64,000 nucleotides of DNA from positions 148,345 to 212,344 of the forward strand of contig NZ_JAAILI010000079.1 of the NCBI RefSeq assembly GCF_012650175.1, written 5' to 3'. Source of the stretch: Sphingomonas sp. S2M10 (GTDB taxonomy: Bacteria; Pseudomonadota; Alphaproteobacteria; Sphingomonadales; Sphingomonadaceae). Of the stretch, positions 52,257 through 62,181 are shown piece by piece (position 1 is the first letter of the stretch; each line of letters begins with the position of its first letter). A program made the position numbers and the translations under genes. Under the pieces are notes generated by a model. The model did no database searches. It had not been told where the DNA came from and saw only the letters and a program-made list of their open reading frames with translations.

Positions 52257-53128
52257 ATCGCGTCTGCCTCGAGCGGTACCCCCGCATTGCGGTGCGCGGC
52301 GACCAAGGTGTTGCGCAGCAGGCAGGCGATCGTCATCGGCCCGACGCCGCCCGGCACCGGGGTGATCGCGCCCGCGACGCTCGCCGCGCCGTCGAAGTCG
52401 ACATCGCCGACCAGGCCGTCGTCGGTACGGTTGATGCCGACATCGATCACCGTCGCGCCGGGCTTGAGCCACTCGCCCTTGACGAAGTGGGGGATGCCCA
52501 CGGCGGCCACGACGATGTCGGCGTGGCGGAGATAATGCGGCAGGTTGCGGGTGCGCGAATGGACGATCGTGACGGTCGCGCTCGCCTTGGTGAGCAAAGC
52601 CGCCATCGGCTTGCCGACGATGTTCGAGCGGCCGATCACCACTGCGTCGAGCCCGGACAGGCTGCCCAGCTTGTCCTGCAGCAGCATCAGGCAGCCGAGC
52701 GGGGTGCAGGGCACGAAGCCCTCCAGACCCGTGGCGAGGCGACCGGCGTTCACCGGGTGGAAGCCGTCGACATCCTTCTCGGGCGAGATGCGCAGCAGCA
52801 CTGCCTGCTCGTCGATATGCTTGGGCAGCGGCAGCTGGACGAGGATGCCGTCGACGCTCGCATCGGCATTGAGCTGGTCGACCAGCGCGAGCAGATCGGC
52901 CTGGCTGGTGTCGGCGGGCAGCTTGTGCTCGAGGCTCGCCATCCCGGCCTCGCGAGTCTGCTTGCCCTTGGAGCGGACATAGACGGCGGAAGCGGGGTCC
53001 TCGCCCACCAGCACCACCGCCAGGCCAGGCACGCGCCCCGCCGCCGCTTCGAATGCAGGAACCAGGGTCGCGATGCGGGCGCGCAGGCCCGCGGCAAATG
53101 CCTTGCCGTCGATGATCTCAGCCGTCAT
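52253..53128 (-). CDS. folD: Methylenetetrahydrofolate dehydrogenase/cyclohydrolase
   Basis: A 291-residue bifunctional enzyme supplying 10-formyl-THF. Catalytic Lys in VRSKGKQTREAG, substrate region DGILVQLPLPKH, VDGFHPVNAG, VIGRSNIVGKPMA as NADP site and PVPGGVGPMT at the C-terminus. The ATG at 53128 is 11 bp inside the upstream YggU gene. Confidence 0.97.
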   Translation of the reverse strand: MTAEIIDGKAFAAGLRARIATLVPAFEAAAGRVPGLAVVLVGEDPASAVYVRSKGKQTREAGMASLEHKLPADTSQADLLALVDQLNADASVDGILVQLPLPKHIDEQAVLLRISPEKDVDGFHPVNAGRLATGLEGFVPCTPLGCLMLLQDKLGSLSGLDAVVIGRSNIVGKPMAALLTKASATVTIVHSRTRNLPHYLRHADIVVAAVGIPHFVKGEWLKPGATVIDVGINRTDDGLVGDVDFDGAASVAGAITPVPGGVGPMTIACLLRNTLVAAHRNAGVPLEADAI

Positions 53129-53426
53129 GCGCCTCGCCATAGAGGCTGCGGGCGATTTGTTCCAGCGCCGCACCGTCCCCGGCGATCGAAAGTCGCTTGA
53201 GCCGCGAGGTCTCGCCCGCGATCAGCGTCACGTCGCGCCTTGGAACCCCGAACGCCTTGGCGACCAGCGGCACCAGCGCGGCATTGGCGGCGCCCTCTAC
53301 CGGCGGTGCGGCGAGACGGACGGCGAAATGCTCCTCGGTGCCCGGCCCCAGCGCGTCGCGCGACGCCCGGGGCGTCACGCGCACGGCGATCTCCAGTCCC
53401 GTGGCGCTAGGCCGCCAGGCCGGCAC
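53118..53426 (-). CDS. DUF167 (YggU) family protein
   Basis: A 102-residue protein with IAVRVTPRASRDAL, FAVRLAAPPVEGAANAALV and LIAGETSRLKRLSI, the full DUF167 pattern. Universal family, function unknown. It is adjacent to yggT, as in many proteobacteria, 3 bp after the yggT stop. Confidence 0.92.
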   Translation of the reverse strand: MPAWRPSATGLEIAVRVTPRASRDALGPGTEEHFAVRLAAPPVEGAANAALVPLVAKAFGVPRRDVTLIAGETSRLKRLSIAGDGAALEQIARSLYGEAHDG

Positions 53427-53429
53427 GGC

Positions 53430-53744
53430 TCAGAGCGCGGCGCCGGCGATCATCATCGCGATCCGTGGGATCACGATGTTCTGCAGGATGTAGAGGATCA
53501 GCAGCACGACCAGCGGCGAGATGTCGAGCGCGCCGAAATCGGGCAGGATGCGCCGGATCGGGCGGTAGAGCGGCTCGGTCATCCGCTGCAGCGCGGTCCA
53601 CACCGCGCGAACGAAATCGCTGTGCGTGTTGATGACGTTGAACGCGATCAGCCACGAGAGGACCGCCTGGATCACGATGATCCACCAGACGATGTTGAGC
53701 ACCACCTGCACGATCTGCAGCAGCATCAGGCCAATCTGGGTCAA
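53430..53744 (-). CDS. YggT family membrane protein
   Basis: A 104-residue protein with two hydrophobic segments (QIVQVVLNIVWWIIVIQAVLSWL, ISPLVVLLILYILQNIVIPRI) flanking WTALQRMTEPLYRPIRRILP. This is the YggT pattern. YggT proteins have been linked to osmotic tolerance and cell shape. It follows argB by 57 bp. Confidence 0.92.
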   Translation of the reverse strand: MTQIGLMLLQIVQVVLNIVWWIIVIQAVLSWLIAFNVINTHSDFVRAVWTALQRMTEPLYRPIRRILPDFGALDISPLVVLLILYILQNIVIPRIAMMIAGAAL

Positions 53745-53801
53745 TTCACTCTCCGCGACACCGTTTCAGGTGCGATATAGGATGAAACACGCGCCGCACA
53801 A

Positions 53802-54701
53802 TCAGGCGTGGACGAGCGTGCCGACGCCCTGGCGGGTAAATATCTCGAGCAGCATGCCGTGCGGGATGCGCCCGTCGAGGATCACCGCCGCGTCGACACC
53901 CGCCGCCACCGCGTTGACGCAGGTCTCCACCTTGGGGATCATGCCGCCCGAGATCGTGCCGTCGTCCTTCAGCGCCTGCACCCGCGCAGCGTCGAGATCG
54001 GTGAGCAGGTCGCCGGTCTTGCTGAGCACGCCCGGCACGTCGGTGAGCAGGAAGAAGCGCTTGGCGCCGCATGCGCCGGCGATCGCACCGGCCATGGTAT
54101 CGGCGTTGATGTTGTAGGTGTGGCCGTCGGCACCCAGCGCGATCGGCGACACCACGGGGATGAAGCCCGAGGCCGCGAGCGACTGGAGGATCGAGATGTC
54201 CACCGCCACCGGCTCGCCGACAAAGCCCAGGTCGACATGCCGCTCGATGCCCTGCAGCGGATCGGCCTCGCTGCGCTGCACCTTCTCGGCGCGGACGAGG
54301 CCCGCGTCCTTGCCGGAGATGCCCACCGCCTTGCCGCCGGCCGCCGCGATCCAGGCGACGATTTCCTTGTTGATCGATCCGGCCAGGACCATCTCGGCAA
54401 TCTCGGCGGTCGCCTTGTCGGTGACGCGCAGGCCGCCGACGAAGGTCGATTCGACGCCCAGCCGCTTGAGCATCCGGCCGATCTGCGGGCCGCCGCCATG
54501 GACGACGATCGGGTTGATCCCCACCGCCTTCAGCAGCACCACGTCCTCGGCGAAGTCGCGCGCCAGCTCAGGGTCGCCCATGGCGTGGCCGCCATATTTC
54601 ACGACGAAGGTGGCGCCGGCATAGCGCTGCAGATAGGGCAGCGCCTCGGTAAGGGTTTCGGCCTTGGCGAGCAGCGCCGGATGGGGTGCGTGGTCGGTCA
54701 T
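53802..54701 (-). CDS. argB: Acetylglutamate kinase
   Basis: A 299-residue amino-acid kinase fold enzyme for arginine synthesis. FVVKYGGHAMGD, NPIVVHGGGPQIGRML, and NINADTMAGAIAGACGAKR are the expected nucleotide and substrate motifs. The length fits the arginine-feedback-type ArgB, though an N-terminal hexamer-forming helix should be checked by alignment. It lies 20 bp downstream of yhhQ. Confidence 0.97.
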   Translation of the reverse strand: MTDHAPHPALLAKAETLTEALPYLQRYAGATFVVKYGGHAMGDPELARDFAEDVVLLKAVGINPIVVHGGGPQIGRMLKRLGVESTFVGGLRVTDKATAEIAEMVLAGSINKEIVAWIAAAGGKAVGISGKDAGLVRAEKVQRSEADPLQGIERHVDLGFVGEPVAVDISILQSLAASGFIPVVSPIALGADGHTYNINADTMAGAIAGACGAKRFFLLTDVPGVLSKTGDLLTDLDAARVQALKDDGTISGGMIPKVETCVNAVAAGVDAAVILDGRIPHGMLLEIFTRQGVGTLVHA

Positions 54702-54721
54702 GCGCGGCCCTTTAGAGCCGC

Positions 54722-55369
54722 TCAGGCCCTACGTCCATCGAGAGCACGCCCCAGCGCCACCGCGCCGGTGATCAGGAACGGCACGAGCACGATCGACAGC
54801 ACCACCTTGGTGAGCATCTGCCCGCCCATCAGTTCCAGGATCGGCCGCGTGCCGAGGAAGGAGATGGTGATGAACAGCACGGTATCGACGATCTGCGACA
54901 CCACGCTGGCGACCATGCCGCGGAACCACACGAGGCCGCCCGGCCCTTCCCGCCCGCGCAGCTTGTTGAAGATGAACACGTTGAGCGTCTGCGAGGTGCC
55001 ATAGGAGATGAACCCGGCGAGCATCATCCGCATCCCCTGCCCGACGACGATCGGGAAGGCGGCGACCGCGGGCGGGTACATGCCCGCATCGGCCGGCAGC
55101 ACCAGCACCAGCTGGATCAGCGCGGCGGACATCAGCAGCGGCACGAAGCCCAGCCGCACCAGCCCGGTGGCGATCGCCTGGCCGTGCAGCTCGGCCACGG
55201 CGCTCGACAGCACGACGAGCAGCAGGAAGGCGAAGATCCCCGCCTCCACCGCCAGCGGTCCGAGCGCCACCTGCTTCACCCCCAGCACGCCCGCCATGCA
55301 GACCATGCCGCCATAGAGGATAGCATAGACGAACAGCGAACGGGGGATGGCGAGCTTCTGGGTATCCAT
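54722..55369 (-). CDS. yhhQ: Queuosine-precursor transporter YhhQ
   Basis: A 215-residue membrane protein of the DUF165/YhhQ family with about six helices: MVCMAGVLGVKQVALG, VLSSAVAELHGQAIATGLVRLGF, and SYGTSQTLNVFIFNKLR plus QIVDTVLFITISFLGTRP. It imports queuine or preQ precursors. A tgt is present at 4.3 kb. It heads the argB-folD-marC run; GC-rich spacing only. Confidence 0.9.
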   Translation of the reverse strand: MDTQKLAIPRSLFVYAILYGGMVCMAGVLGVKQVALGPLAVEAGIFAFLLLVVLSSAVAELHGQAIATGLVRLGFVPLLMSAALIQLVLVLPADAGMYPPAVAAFPIVVGQGMRMMLAGFISYGTSQTLNVFIFNKLRGREGPGGLVWFRGMVASVVSQIVDTVLFITISFLGTRPILELMGGQMLTKVVLSIVLVPFLITGAVALGRALDGRRA

Positions 55370-55447
55370 CGCCGGGTGCTAGCGCCAAAGCGTGCGCGGT
55401 GGAAGATGCCGCGCGGTCGCGGCTGTCCCGGCCACCGCGCGGCCCTG

Positions 55448-56575
55448 TCAGTCCCGGAACGGCTTCAGCGTTTCGATCGTCCCGTCCGGGCGGAAGGTCA
55501 GTTCGGTGATCTTGGCCGAGCGAAGGTGATTCTTATTGGTCAGCTGGGTATCGTGATACGCCAGATACCATTTGCCCTGGAACTCGAACACCGAGCCATG
55601 GCTGGTCCATCCCTGCACCGGCTCGAGGATACGGCCGGTATATTTGAACGGCCCATAAGGGCTGCTGCCGACCGCATAGGCAAGGAAGTGCGTATCCCCG
55701 GTCGAGTACATGTAATAATATTTGCCGCCGCGCTTGAACGTCCACGCCGCCTCGAAGAAGCGGCGGTCATGGTCGCCGCCGAGGATCGGCTTGCCCTTCT
55801 CGTCGAGGATCACCGCGTCCCGCAGCGGCTCGGCCAGGCTCTTCATGTCGGGCGCCAGGCGCGCGACCTTGCCGGTGAGGGCGGGCTGGTCGTCCTTCTT
55901 GAGGTCGGTATCGCCGGCATTGGGGTCGTATTTGCCCGTGGCCCAGCGCTGGAGCTGACCGCCCCAGATGCCGCCCAGATAGAGATAGCTCTGGCCGTCG
56001 TCGTCGGTGAACACCGCCGGGTCCATCGAGTAGGTGCCCTGCATCGGCTGCGGCTCGGCCTTGAACGGGCCGACCGGCGAGTTCGACGTGGCGACGCCGA
56101 TCCGGAACACGCCCTGCTTATCCTTGGCGGGGAAATAGAGATAATAGGTGCCGTTCTTGAACGCCGCATCGGGCGCCCAGGCCTTTTCGGAGGCCCAGGG
56201 GACCTGCTTCAGGTCGAGCGCGACCGGGTGCACCGTCACCGGGCCGCCGGGGCGCTCCATGCTCAGCACCTGATAGTCGTGCATCGCGTACTGGCTGCCG
56301 AGATCGTCGTCGGGGATGCCCATGTCGACGTCATGGCTGGGATAGATGTAGATCTTGCCGTCGAACACGTGCGCGGAGGGATCGGCGAAATACAGATCCT
56401 TCACCAGCGGCTGGGCGAGATAGCGCTTGCCGTCCGGGCTGCGCGCCTCGTCCGATGCGTTGGCCGGGGCGGCGGTGTTCGACGCGGCATCGTTCTGCGC
56501 GGGGTCGCCGGTCGAGCAGCCGGCCAGGAGCGCAATGGCGGCCGCAGCCGACGAAAATTTCAGCGAAAGACGCAA
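55448..56575 (-). CDS. Glycoside hydrolase family 43 lipoprotein
   Basis: A 375-residue five-bladed beta-propeller enzyme, with a lipobox (LLAGC, acylated C20) and a low-complexity tether (21-50). Catalytic candidates are D65 (FADPSAHVFDG), D185 (SMDPAVFTDDDG) and E275 (RFFEAAWTF), matching the GH43 trio. It probably acts on arabinose or xylose side chains at the cell surface. No sugar transporter or regulator adjoins it. It is divergent from the M16 protease gene. Confidence 0.9.
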   Translation of the reverse strand: MRLSLKFSSAAAAIALLAGCSTGDPAQNDAASNTAAPANASDEARSPDGKRYLAQPLVKDLYFADPSAHVFDGKIYIYPSHDVDMGIPDDDLGSQYAMHDYQVLSMERPGGPVTVHPVALDLKQVPWASEKAWAPDAAFKNGTYYLYFPAKDKQGVFRIGVATSNSPVGPFKAEPQPMQGTYSMDPAVFTDDDGQSYLYLGGIWGGQLQRWATGKYDPNAGDTDLKKDDQPALTGKVARLAPDMKSLAEPLRDAVILDEKGKPILGGDHDRRFFEAAWTFKRGGKYYYMYSTGDTHFLAYAVGSSPYGPFKYTGRILEPVQGWTSHGSVFEFQGKWYLAYHDTQLTNKNHLRSAKITELTFRPDGTIETLKPFRD

Positions 56576-56762
56576 CGGCCCATCCTCTCTTCATGGTCTG
56601 GTGCAGCTGGTGCTGCTTTCCGATAGCGCTACCATCCGGCCATCGCCCGGGGCAAGCGCTTTGGAGGCTGCACCGCCGCCGCGCTTTTCGATCGCGCTGC
56701 TTGCCGGGCGGCCTCGCGCGGTTATGGTGCCACCTGTCACTTCCCCGGGGGATCCCGCTTCG

Positions 56763-59597
56763 ATGCCGTCCTTTCGTCTTTTCTGCACCACCGCCCTGAT
56801 CGCACTCGCCGCACCCGCCCTGCCCGCGATGGCGCAGCCGGCACCGGCGGCCACCGCGCCCGCCCCGCTCGCGACGCTCGTCGATCAGGTGAAGCTCCCC
56901 TACGAACAATTCACCCTCGCCAACGGCCTGCGCGTCATTGTCCATACCGATCGCAAGGCGCCCGTCGTCGCCCTCTCGGTGTGGTATGATGTCGGCTCGA
57001 AGCACGAGCCCGCCGGCAAGACCGGCTTCGCGCATCTGTTCGAGCATCTGATGTTCAACGGCTCGCAGAACGCCCCCGGTGATTTCTTCGAGCCCTTGAA
57101 GCAGGTCGGCGCCACCGATCTCAACGGCACCACCTACTACGACCGCACCAATTATTACGAGACCGTGCCCCGCCCGGCGCTGGAGCGCGCATTGTTCCTC
57201 GAGAGCGACCGGATGGGCTGGCTCACCCCCGCCATCACCCAGGCCGTGCTCGACGAGCAGCGCGGCGTCGTCCAGAACGAGAAGCGCCAGGGCGACAACC
57301 AGCCCTATGGTCTGGTCGAATATGCGCTGGTCGAGGGCCTGTTCGGCGACGGTCCCTATGGTCATTCGGTGATCGGGTCGATGGCCGATCTGGACCGCGC
57401 GAGCGTCGACGACGTCAAGGGCTGGTTCCGCGACCATTACGGCCCGAACAACGCCGTCCTCTCGCTCGCCGGCGACATCGACGTCGCCGAGGCGCGCCCG
57501 CTGGTGGAGAAATATTTCGGCCGCATTGCGCGCGGGCCGCAGAGCTTGCTGCCCAAGGTGACCATCCCGACGCTGCCCGCGCCGAAGACGGTGGTGCTCA
57601 AGGACCGCGTTCCCGCGATCCAGATCACCCGCAACTGGGCGATCCCCGGCCTCAACGATCCCGATGCGGCCGCGATCGACGTGTTCGGCCAGGTGCTGGG
57701 CGGGCTCGCCAGCTCGCGCCTCGCCAATGCGCTGGTCCGCGAGGAGAAGCTGGCGGTGAGCGCCTATGCCTATGCCGAGACCTTCTCGCAGGCGGGCACC
57801 TTCACCATCGGCGTGACGCTGCAGCCCGGCGTCGACCCGGCGAAGGTCGACAAGCGGATCGACGCGATCCTCGCCGATCTCATCGCCAAGGGCCCGACGG
57901 CGGATGAGGTGCAGCGCGTCGCCACCACCAACGTCTCCGCGACGATCAAGGGCCTGCAATCGACCCGCGCCCAGGCCGCGGCGCTGGCGGAGGGACTGCT
58001 CTATTCGAACGATCCCGGCTTCTTCCGCAAGCGGCTGGAGGAAGTGGCGCGGATGACCCCGGCCAAGGCGCGCGCGGCCGCCGCCAAGTGGCTCACCCGC
58101 CCCGCCTTCACCATTCGCGTCGAGCCGGGCGAGCGCGCGGCCTATCAGGAAGCCGCCGCCGTCGCCCCCGCCAAGCCCGCCGCAGAGCAAGCGATCCCCA
58201 AGGGCGATCGCGGCCCCCTGCCCGAGGTCGGCCCGATCCGCGACATCCGCTTCCCCACCGTCGAGCGCACCCGCCTGGCGAACGGTATCGAGCTGATCTA
58301 CGCCCAGCAGACCGCGGTGCCGGTGACGCGCATGGTGCTCAGCTTCGATGCCGGCGTCACCGCCGATCCGGACGCGCGGCCCGGCACGCAGAACCTCACG
58401 CTGTCGCTGCTGGACGAGGGCACCACCAGCCGCAACTCGATCGCCATTGCCGAGGCCAAGGAGCGGCTGGGTGCCGAGATCGACGGCGGCAGCTCGGCCG
58501 ATCGCACCTATCTCAGCCTGGGCGTGCCCAGCGCCAATCTCGGCGGCGGGACGGAGCTGTTCGCCGACATCGTCCGCCACCCGGCCTTCGCGCCCGCGGA
58601 AGTCGAGCGGCTGCGCGCCACCACGCTTACCGCGATCCAGTTCGAGCTGAGCAGCCCGGGCGGGCTCGCCAATCGCGCGCTGCCGGGACTGCTCTACGGC
58701 CCGGCCAATCCGTACGCCAAGCTCGCCAACGGCTCGGGCGATCCCGCCGTGGTCGCCAAGCTGTCGCGCGACGAACTGATCGCCTTCCACCGCGCCTGGA
58801 TCCGGCCGGACAAGGCCAAGATCTTCGTCGTCAGCGACCTGCCGCTGGCGCAGGTCAAGGCGGCGCTCGACGCGCGCTTCGGCGACTGGAAGGGCGAGGG
58901 CACGGGCGGCGTGAAGGCGTTCACCGCCAGGCCGCAACAGGCGAGCGCCCGCATCCTGCTGGTCGATCGGCCCAATTCGCCCCAGTCGCTGATCGTCGCC
59001 GGGCAGATGACCCCGCTCGATCCCGCAAGCGACCTGCTCGTCGCGGTTACCGCCAACCAGGTGCTGGGCGGCGGCTTCCTCTCGCGGATCAACATGGACC
59101 TGCGCGAGGCACGGCACTGGTCCTATGGCGCCGGCGGCGGGTTCAACTGGCTCGAGCATGCCGTGCCCTATGCGGTGAGCGCGCCGGTTCAGGCCGATCG
59201 TACGGGGGACTCGATCCGGGCGATCCGCGACGATGTGCGCGGCTTCCTCACCACCAGCGGCGTCACCCCGGTGGAACTCGCCCGCGAGATCGCCGGCAGC
59301 ACCCGCGAGCTCGCCGGCCGATTCGAAACCGCCAATGCCGTGCTCGGCGCAATGCAGCAGAACGACATCCGCCACCGCCCGGACGATTATTACGACAGCA
59401 TCGCGCAAAAATATCGCAGCATGACGGCTGCCCAGCTTGACGCTGCGGCACGCGGGGCACTCGATGCCGATCGCTTCGTTTGGGTGGTGGTGGGCGACGC
59501 CGCCAAGGTCCGCCCGCAGCTTGACAGCCTCGGCCTGCCTGTCGAGGTGATCAGCGCAGCGTCGCTGGCGGGGAAGGCCCCGCCGGCAACCAAGTAA
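56763..59597 (+). CDS. M16-family zinc metalloprotease (pitrilysin-like)
   Basis: A 944-residue exported protease with signal peptide (FCTTALIALAAPALPAMAQ). The first M16 half carries inverted zinc motif H91-x-x-E94-H95 (HLFEHLMFNG) with E173 (VVQNEKRQ) as third ligand. The second half (from about 500) lacks the motif, as in the family. ATG at 56763 was chosen as the first before the signal peptide. It likely degrades peptides in the periplasm. Monocistronic with the small gene that follows, 22 bp away. Confidence 0.93.
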   Translation: MPSFRLFCTTALIALAAPALPAMAQPAPAATAPAPLATLVDQVKLPYEQFTLANGLRVIVHTDRKAPVVALSVWYDVGSKHEPAGKTGFAHLFEHLMFNGSQNAPGDFFEPLKQVGATDLNGTTYYDRTNYYETVPRPALERALFLESDRMGWLTPAITQAVLDEQRGVVQNEKRQGDNQPYGLVEYALVEGLFGDGPYGHSVIGSMADLDRASVDDVKGWFRDHYGPNNAVLSLAGDIDVAEARPLVEKYFGRIARGPQSLLPKVTIPTLPAPKTVVLKDRVPAIQITRNWAIPGLNDPDAAAIDVFGQVLGGLASSRLANALVREEKLAVSAYAYAETFSQAGTFTIGVTLQPGVDPAKVDKRIDAILADLIAKGPTADEVQRVATTNVSATIKGLQSTRAQAAALAEGLLYSNDPGFFRKRLEEVARMTPAKARAAAAKWLTRPAFTIRVEPGERAAYQEAAAVAPAKPAAEQAIPKGDRGPLPEVGPIRDIRFPTVERTRLANGIELIYAQQTAVPVTRMVLSFDAGVTADPDARPGTQNLTLSLLDEGTTSRNSIAIAEAKERLGAEIDGGSSADRTYLSLGVPSANLGGGTELFADIVRHPAFAPAEVERLRATTLTAIQFELSSPGGLANRALPGLLYGPANPYAKLANGSGDPAVVAKLSRDELIAFHRAWIRPDKAKIFVVSDLPLAQVKAALDARFGDWKGEGTGGVKAFTARPQQASARILLVDRPNSPQSLIVAGQMTPLDPASDLLVAVTANQVLGGGFLSRINMDLREARHWSYGAGGGFNWLEHAVPYAVSAPVQADRTGDSIRAIRDDVRGFLTTSGVTPVELAREIAGSTRELAGRFETANAVLGAMQQNDIRHRPDDYYDSIAQKYRSMTAAQLDAAARGALDADRFVWVVVGDAAKVRPQLDSLGLPVEVISAASLAGKAPPATK

Positions 59598-59619
59598 TCA
59601 CGCAAAGGAGAGTCCCAAG

Positions 59620-59919
59620 ATGGCAAATGTGGATGGCAGCTGGAACACCGTGACCAAGTCGCCGCTGGGCGACCAGGAAGCGACGCTCAACGTCGCGAGC
59701 AACGGTGATACGTTCACCGGCAGCTTCAACGGCGCGATGGGCCAGACCGAGATCAAGGACGGCAAGGTCAATGGCGACACGCTCAGCTGGTCGCTCGACA
59801 TCTCGGTGCCGATGCCGATGACGCTCACCTGCGAAGCGACCGTCAACGGCGATAGCCTCGACGGCACCGTCACCGCGGGCGCGTTCGGCAGCTTCCCGAT
59901 CACGGGCACGCGGGCGTAA
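59620..59919 (+). CDS. Conserved hypothetical beta-rich protein, 99 residues
   Basis: A cytosolic protein without signal. The alternating polar/hydrophobic strands (SWNTVTKSPLGDQEATLNV, DTFTGSFNGAMGQTEIKDGK, SLDGTVTAGAFGSFPITGTR) suggest a small beta-barrel or lipocalin-like fold. AAAGGAG lies 8 bp before the ATG. Similar proteins occur in sphingomonads and other alphaproteobacteria without an assigned role. Followed by a compound repeat. Confidence 0.75.
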   Translation: MANVDGSWNTVTKSPLGDQEATLNVASNGDTFTGSFNGAMGQTEIKDGKVNGDTLSWSLDISVPMPMTLTCEATVNGDSLDGTVTAGAFGSFPITGTRA

Positions 59920-59930
59920 GCCTCTGAAAT

Positions 59931-60067
59931 CCTCCCCTGCAAGGGGAGGTGGCGCGCGCAGCGCGACGGAGGGGTGTAACCGCTGGGGGCGCAGCCTGCC
60001 TTCCCAACGTCGACACCCCTCCACCACCGCCTTCGGCGGCGGTCCCCCCCCCCTCCGGGGGAGGATC
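59931..60067. repeat. Compound G/C-tract repeat region
   Basis: CCTCCCCTGCAAGGGGAGG (59931-59949) is a perfect hairpin. A further C/G-rich segment through 60067 holds a nested CCGCC TTCGG CGG hairpin and a long C-tract with GGGGGAGG. It resembles the elements at 33.4 kb and sits between two + strand genes. Confidence 0.7.
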
Positions 60068-60117
60068 TTGAGGGGCTTTGGACTTGCCCCCGCCCCGTGA
60101 CTTCCTACAACATGGGC

Positions 60118-62181
60118 ATGAGCGAAACCCCCACGCCGCCCGTCGCCGCGACCCGCCCGCACAGCGTCACCCACCACGGCATCACGATCGAAGATCCCTG
60201 GGCCTGGATCCGCGATCCCGGCTATCCCGACGTCACCGACAGGCAAGTGCTCGCCTATCTCGAGGCCGAGAACGCCTATTTCGACGCGATCATGGCGCCC
60301 CACAAGCCGCTCGCCGAGACGCTGTTCCAGGAGATGCGCGGCCGCATCAAGGAAGACGAGGCCAGCGTTCCCCAGAAGGACGGCGACTGGCTCTACTGGA
60401 CCGACCACGAGGTCGGCGCCGAATATGCCCGCTGGTGGCGCAAGCCCGTCGCCGGCGGCGAGGACGTGCTGATCCTCGACGAGACCCCGCTCGCCGCCGG
60501 CAAGGAATATTTCCGCCTGGGCGAAATCTCGGTCAGCCCCGACGGCCGGCTGCTCGCCTATGCCTATGACGACAACGGCTCGGAGCGGTTCGAAGTCCGC
60601 GTGAAGGACCTCGCCACCGGCGAACTCCTCCCCGACACCATCTCGGGCATGCTCTCCGAGATCGTCTGGACGTCGGACTCTAAGGGCTTCCTCTACGGCC
60701 TCGCCAACGAGAACTGGCGCACCGACAATGCCCGCTGGCACAAGCTGGGCGAGCCGGTCGAGGCCGACGTCGAGCTGTTCCGCGAAAAGGACGAAGGCTA
60801 CCGCGTCGCCGTCGGCGAGACCTCGTCGCGCAAATGGCTGACCATCGCCACCGGCGACCATGTCACCAGCGAAGTCTGGCTGCTCCCCGCCGACAACCCC
60901 GCCGCCACCCCCATCTGCGTCGCCCCGCGCCAGCCCGGCCGCGAATATGACGTGGACGAGCATGACGGCACGCTGTTCATCCACACCAACGACACCGACA
61001 CCAACTGGCGCCTCGTCACCGCCCCCATCTCGGCACCCGGCGAATGGACCGAGCGCATCGCCCCCTCGCGCCATTTCTACATGACCGGCGTCACCTGCTT
61101 CGCCGATTTCTTCATCGTCGAGGGCCGCGAGGACGGGCTCGATCAGATCGAGCTGCACCGCTACGATCCCGCCATCCCCTCGGTGCGCCTGACCTTCCCC
61201 GAGGCGAGCTATGTCGCGGGCCTGGGCGACAACCCCGAATATGCCGTCACCAAGCTGCGGCTCGGCTATGAATCGATGGTCACCCCCGGCACCGTCCAGG
61301 ATTACGATGTCGCCACGGGCGCGCTGGAGACGCTCAAGGTCCAGGAGATCCCCAGCGGCTATGACGGCAGCAAATACCGCACCGAGCGCCTCACCATCAC
61401 CGCGCGCGACGGCACCGCCGTCCCCGTCTCGATCGTCTACCCGCAGGACTTCCCGCGCGACGGCACCGGCAAGCTCTATCTCTATGCCTACGGCGCCTAT
61501 GGCCACGCCATCCCGCCGGGCTTCTCGACCAGCCGCATGTCGTTCCTCGATCGCGGCATGGCCTTCGCCATCGCCCATATCCGCGGCGGCGACGATCTCG
61601 GCCAGCACTGGTATCACGAGGGCAAGCTGGAGAAGCGCACCAACACCTTCCACGATTTCGTCGACGTGGCGAAGGGGTTGATCGCGCTCGGCTATACCGC
61701 GCCGGGCCAGATCGCCATCGCCGGCCGATCGGCGGGCGGCGAGCTGATGGGCGCGGTGGTCAATTCGGACCCCGAACTGTGGGGCGCGGTGATCGCCGAC
61801 GTGCCGTTCGTCGACGTGCTCAACACCATGCTCGACGAGAGCCTGCCGCTCACCCCCGGCGAGTGGCCCGAATGGGGCAACCCGATCGAGGACAAGGCGG
61901 CGTTCGAGCTGATCCGCAGCTACAGCCCGTACGACAATGTGTGCGCGCAGGCCTATCCGCCGATGCTGATCTCGGGCGGCCTCAACGACCCGCGCGTGAC
62001 CTATTGGGAGCCCGCCAAATGGGCCGCCCGCCTGCGCGCGACCAAGACCGACGACAATATCCTGCTGCTCAAGACCAATATGGGCGCCGGCCATGGCGGC
62101 AAGTCCGGGCGGTGGGAGAGCCTGCGCGAGTACGCCGACGAGATGGCGTTCGTGCTTGGGCAGTTGGGGGTGGAGGGGTGA
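60118..62181 (+). CDS. S9-family oligopeptidase (oligopeptidase B-like)
   Basis: A 687-residue protein with an N-terminal beta-propeller and a C-terminal alpha/beta-hydrolase. The catalytic triad is S538 (GRSAGGELMG), D624 (LNDPRVTYWE) and H659 (GAGHGGKSGR). GDDLGQHWYHEGKLEKRTNT is the PtrB-type signature. Cytosolic, cleaving short peptides after basic residues. ATG at 60118 preferred; ATG 60112 and GTG 60097 also fit. Confidence 0.9.
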   Translation: MSETPTPPVAATRPHSVTHHGITIEDPWAWIRDPGYPDVTDRQVLAYLEAENAYFDAIMAPHKPLAETLFQEMRGRIKEDEASVPQKDGDWLYWTDHEVGAEYARWWRKPVAGGEDVLILDETPLAAGKEYFRLGEISVSPDGRLLAYAYDDNGSERFEVRVKDLATGELLPDTISGMLSEIVWTSDSKGFLYGLANENWRTDNARWHKLGEPVEADVELFREKDEGYRVAVGETSSRKWLTIATGDHVTSEVWLLPADNPAATPICVAPRQPGREYDVDEHDGTLFIHTNDTDTNWRLVTAPISAPGEWTERIAPSRHFYMTGVTCFADFFIVEGREDGLDQIELHRYDPAIPSVRLTFPEASYVAGLGDNPEYAVTKLRLGYESMVTPGTVQDYDVATGALETLKVQEIPSGYDGSKYRTERLTITARDGTAVPVSIVYPQDFPRDGTGKLYLYAYGAYGHAIPPGFSTSRMSFLDRGMAFAIAHIRGGDDLGQHWYHEGKLEKRTNTFHDFVDVAKGLIALGYTAPGQIAIAGRSAGGELMGAVVNSDPELWGAVIADVPFVDVLNTMLDESLPLTPGEWPEWGNPIEDKAAFELIRSYSPYDNVCAQAYPPMLISGGLNDPRVTYWEPAKWAARLRATKTDDNILLLKTNMGAGHGGKSGRWESLREYADEMAFVLGQLGVEG

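Noticed and set aside
56331..59408. 1025-codon minus frame opposite the M16 protease
   Set aside because: Shadow of a real gene: no motifs, biased composition, and it crosses the divergent promoter region.
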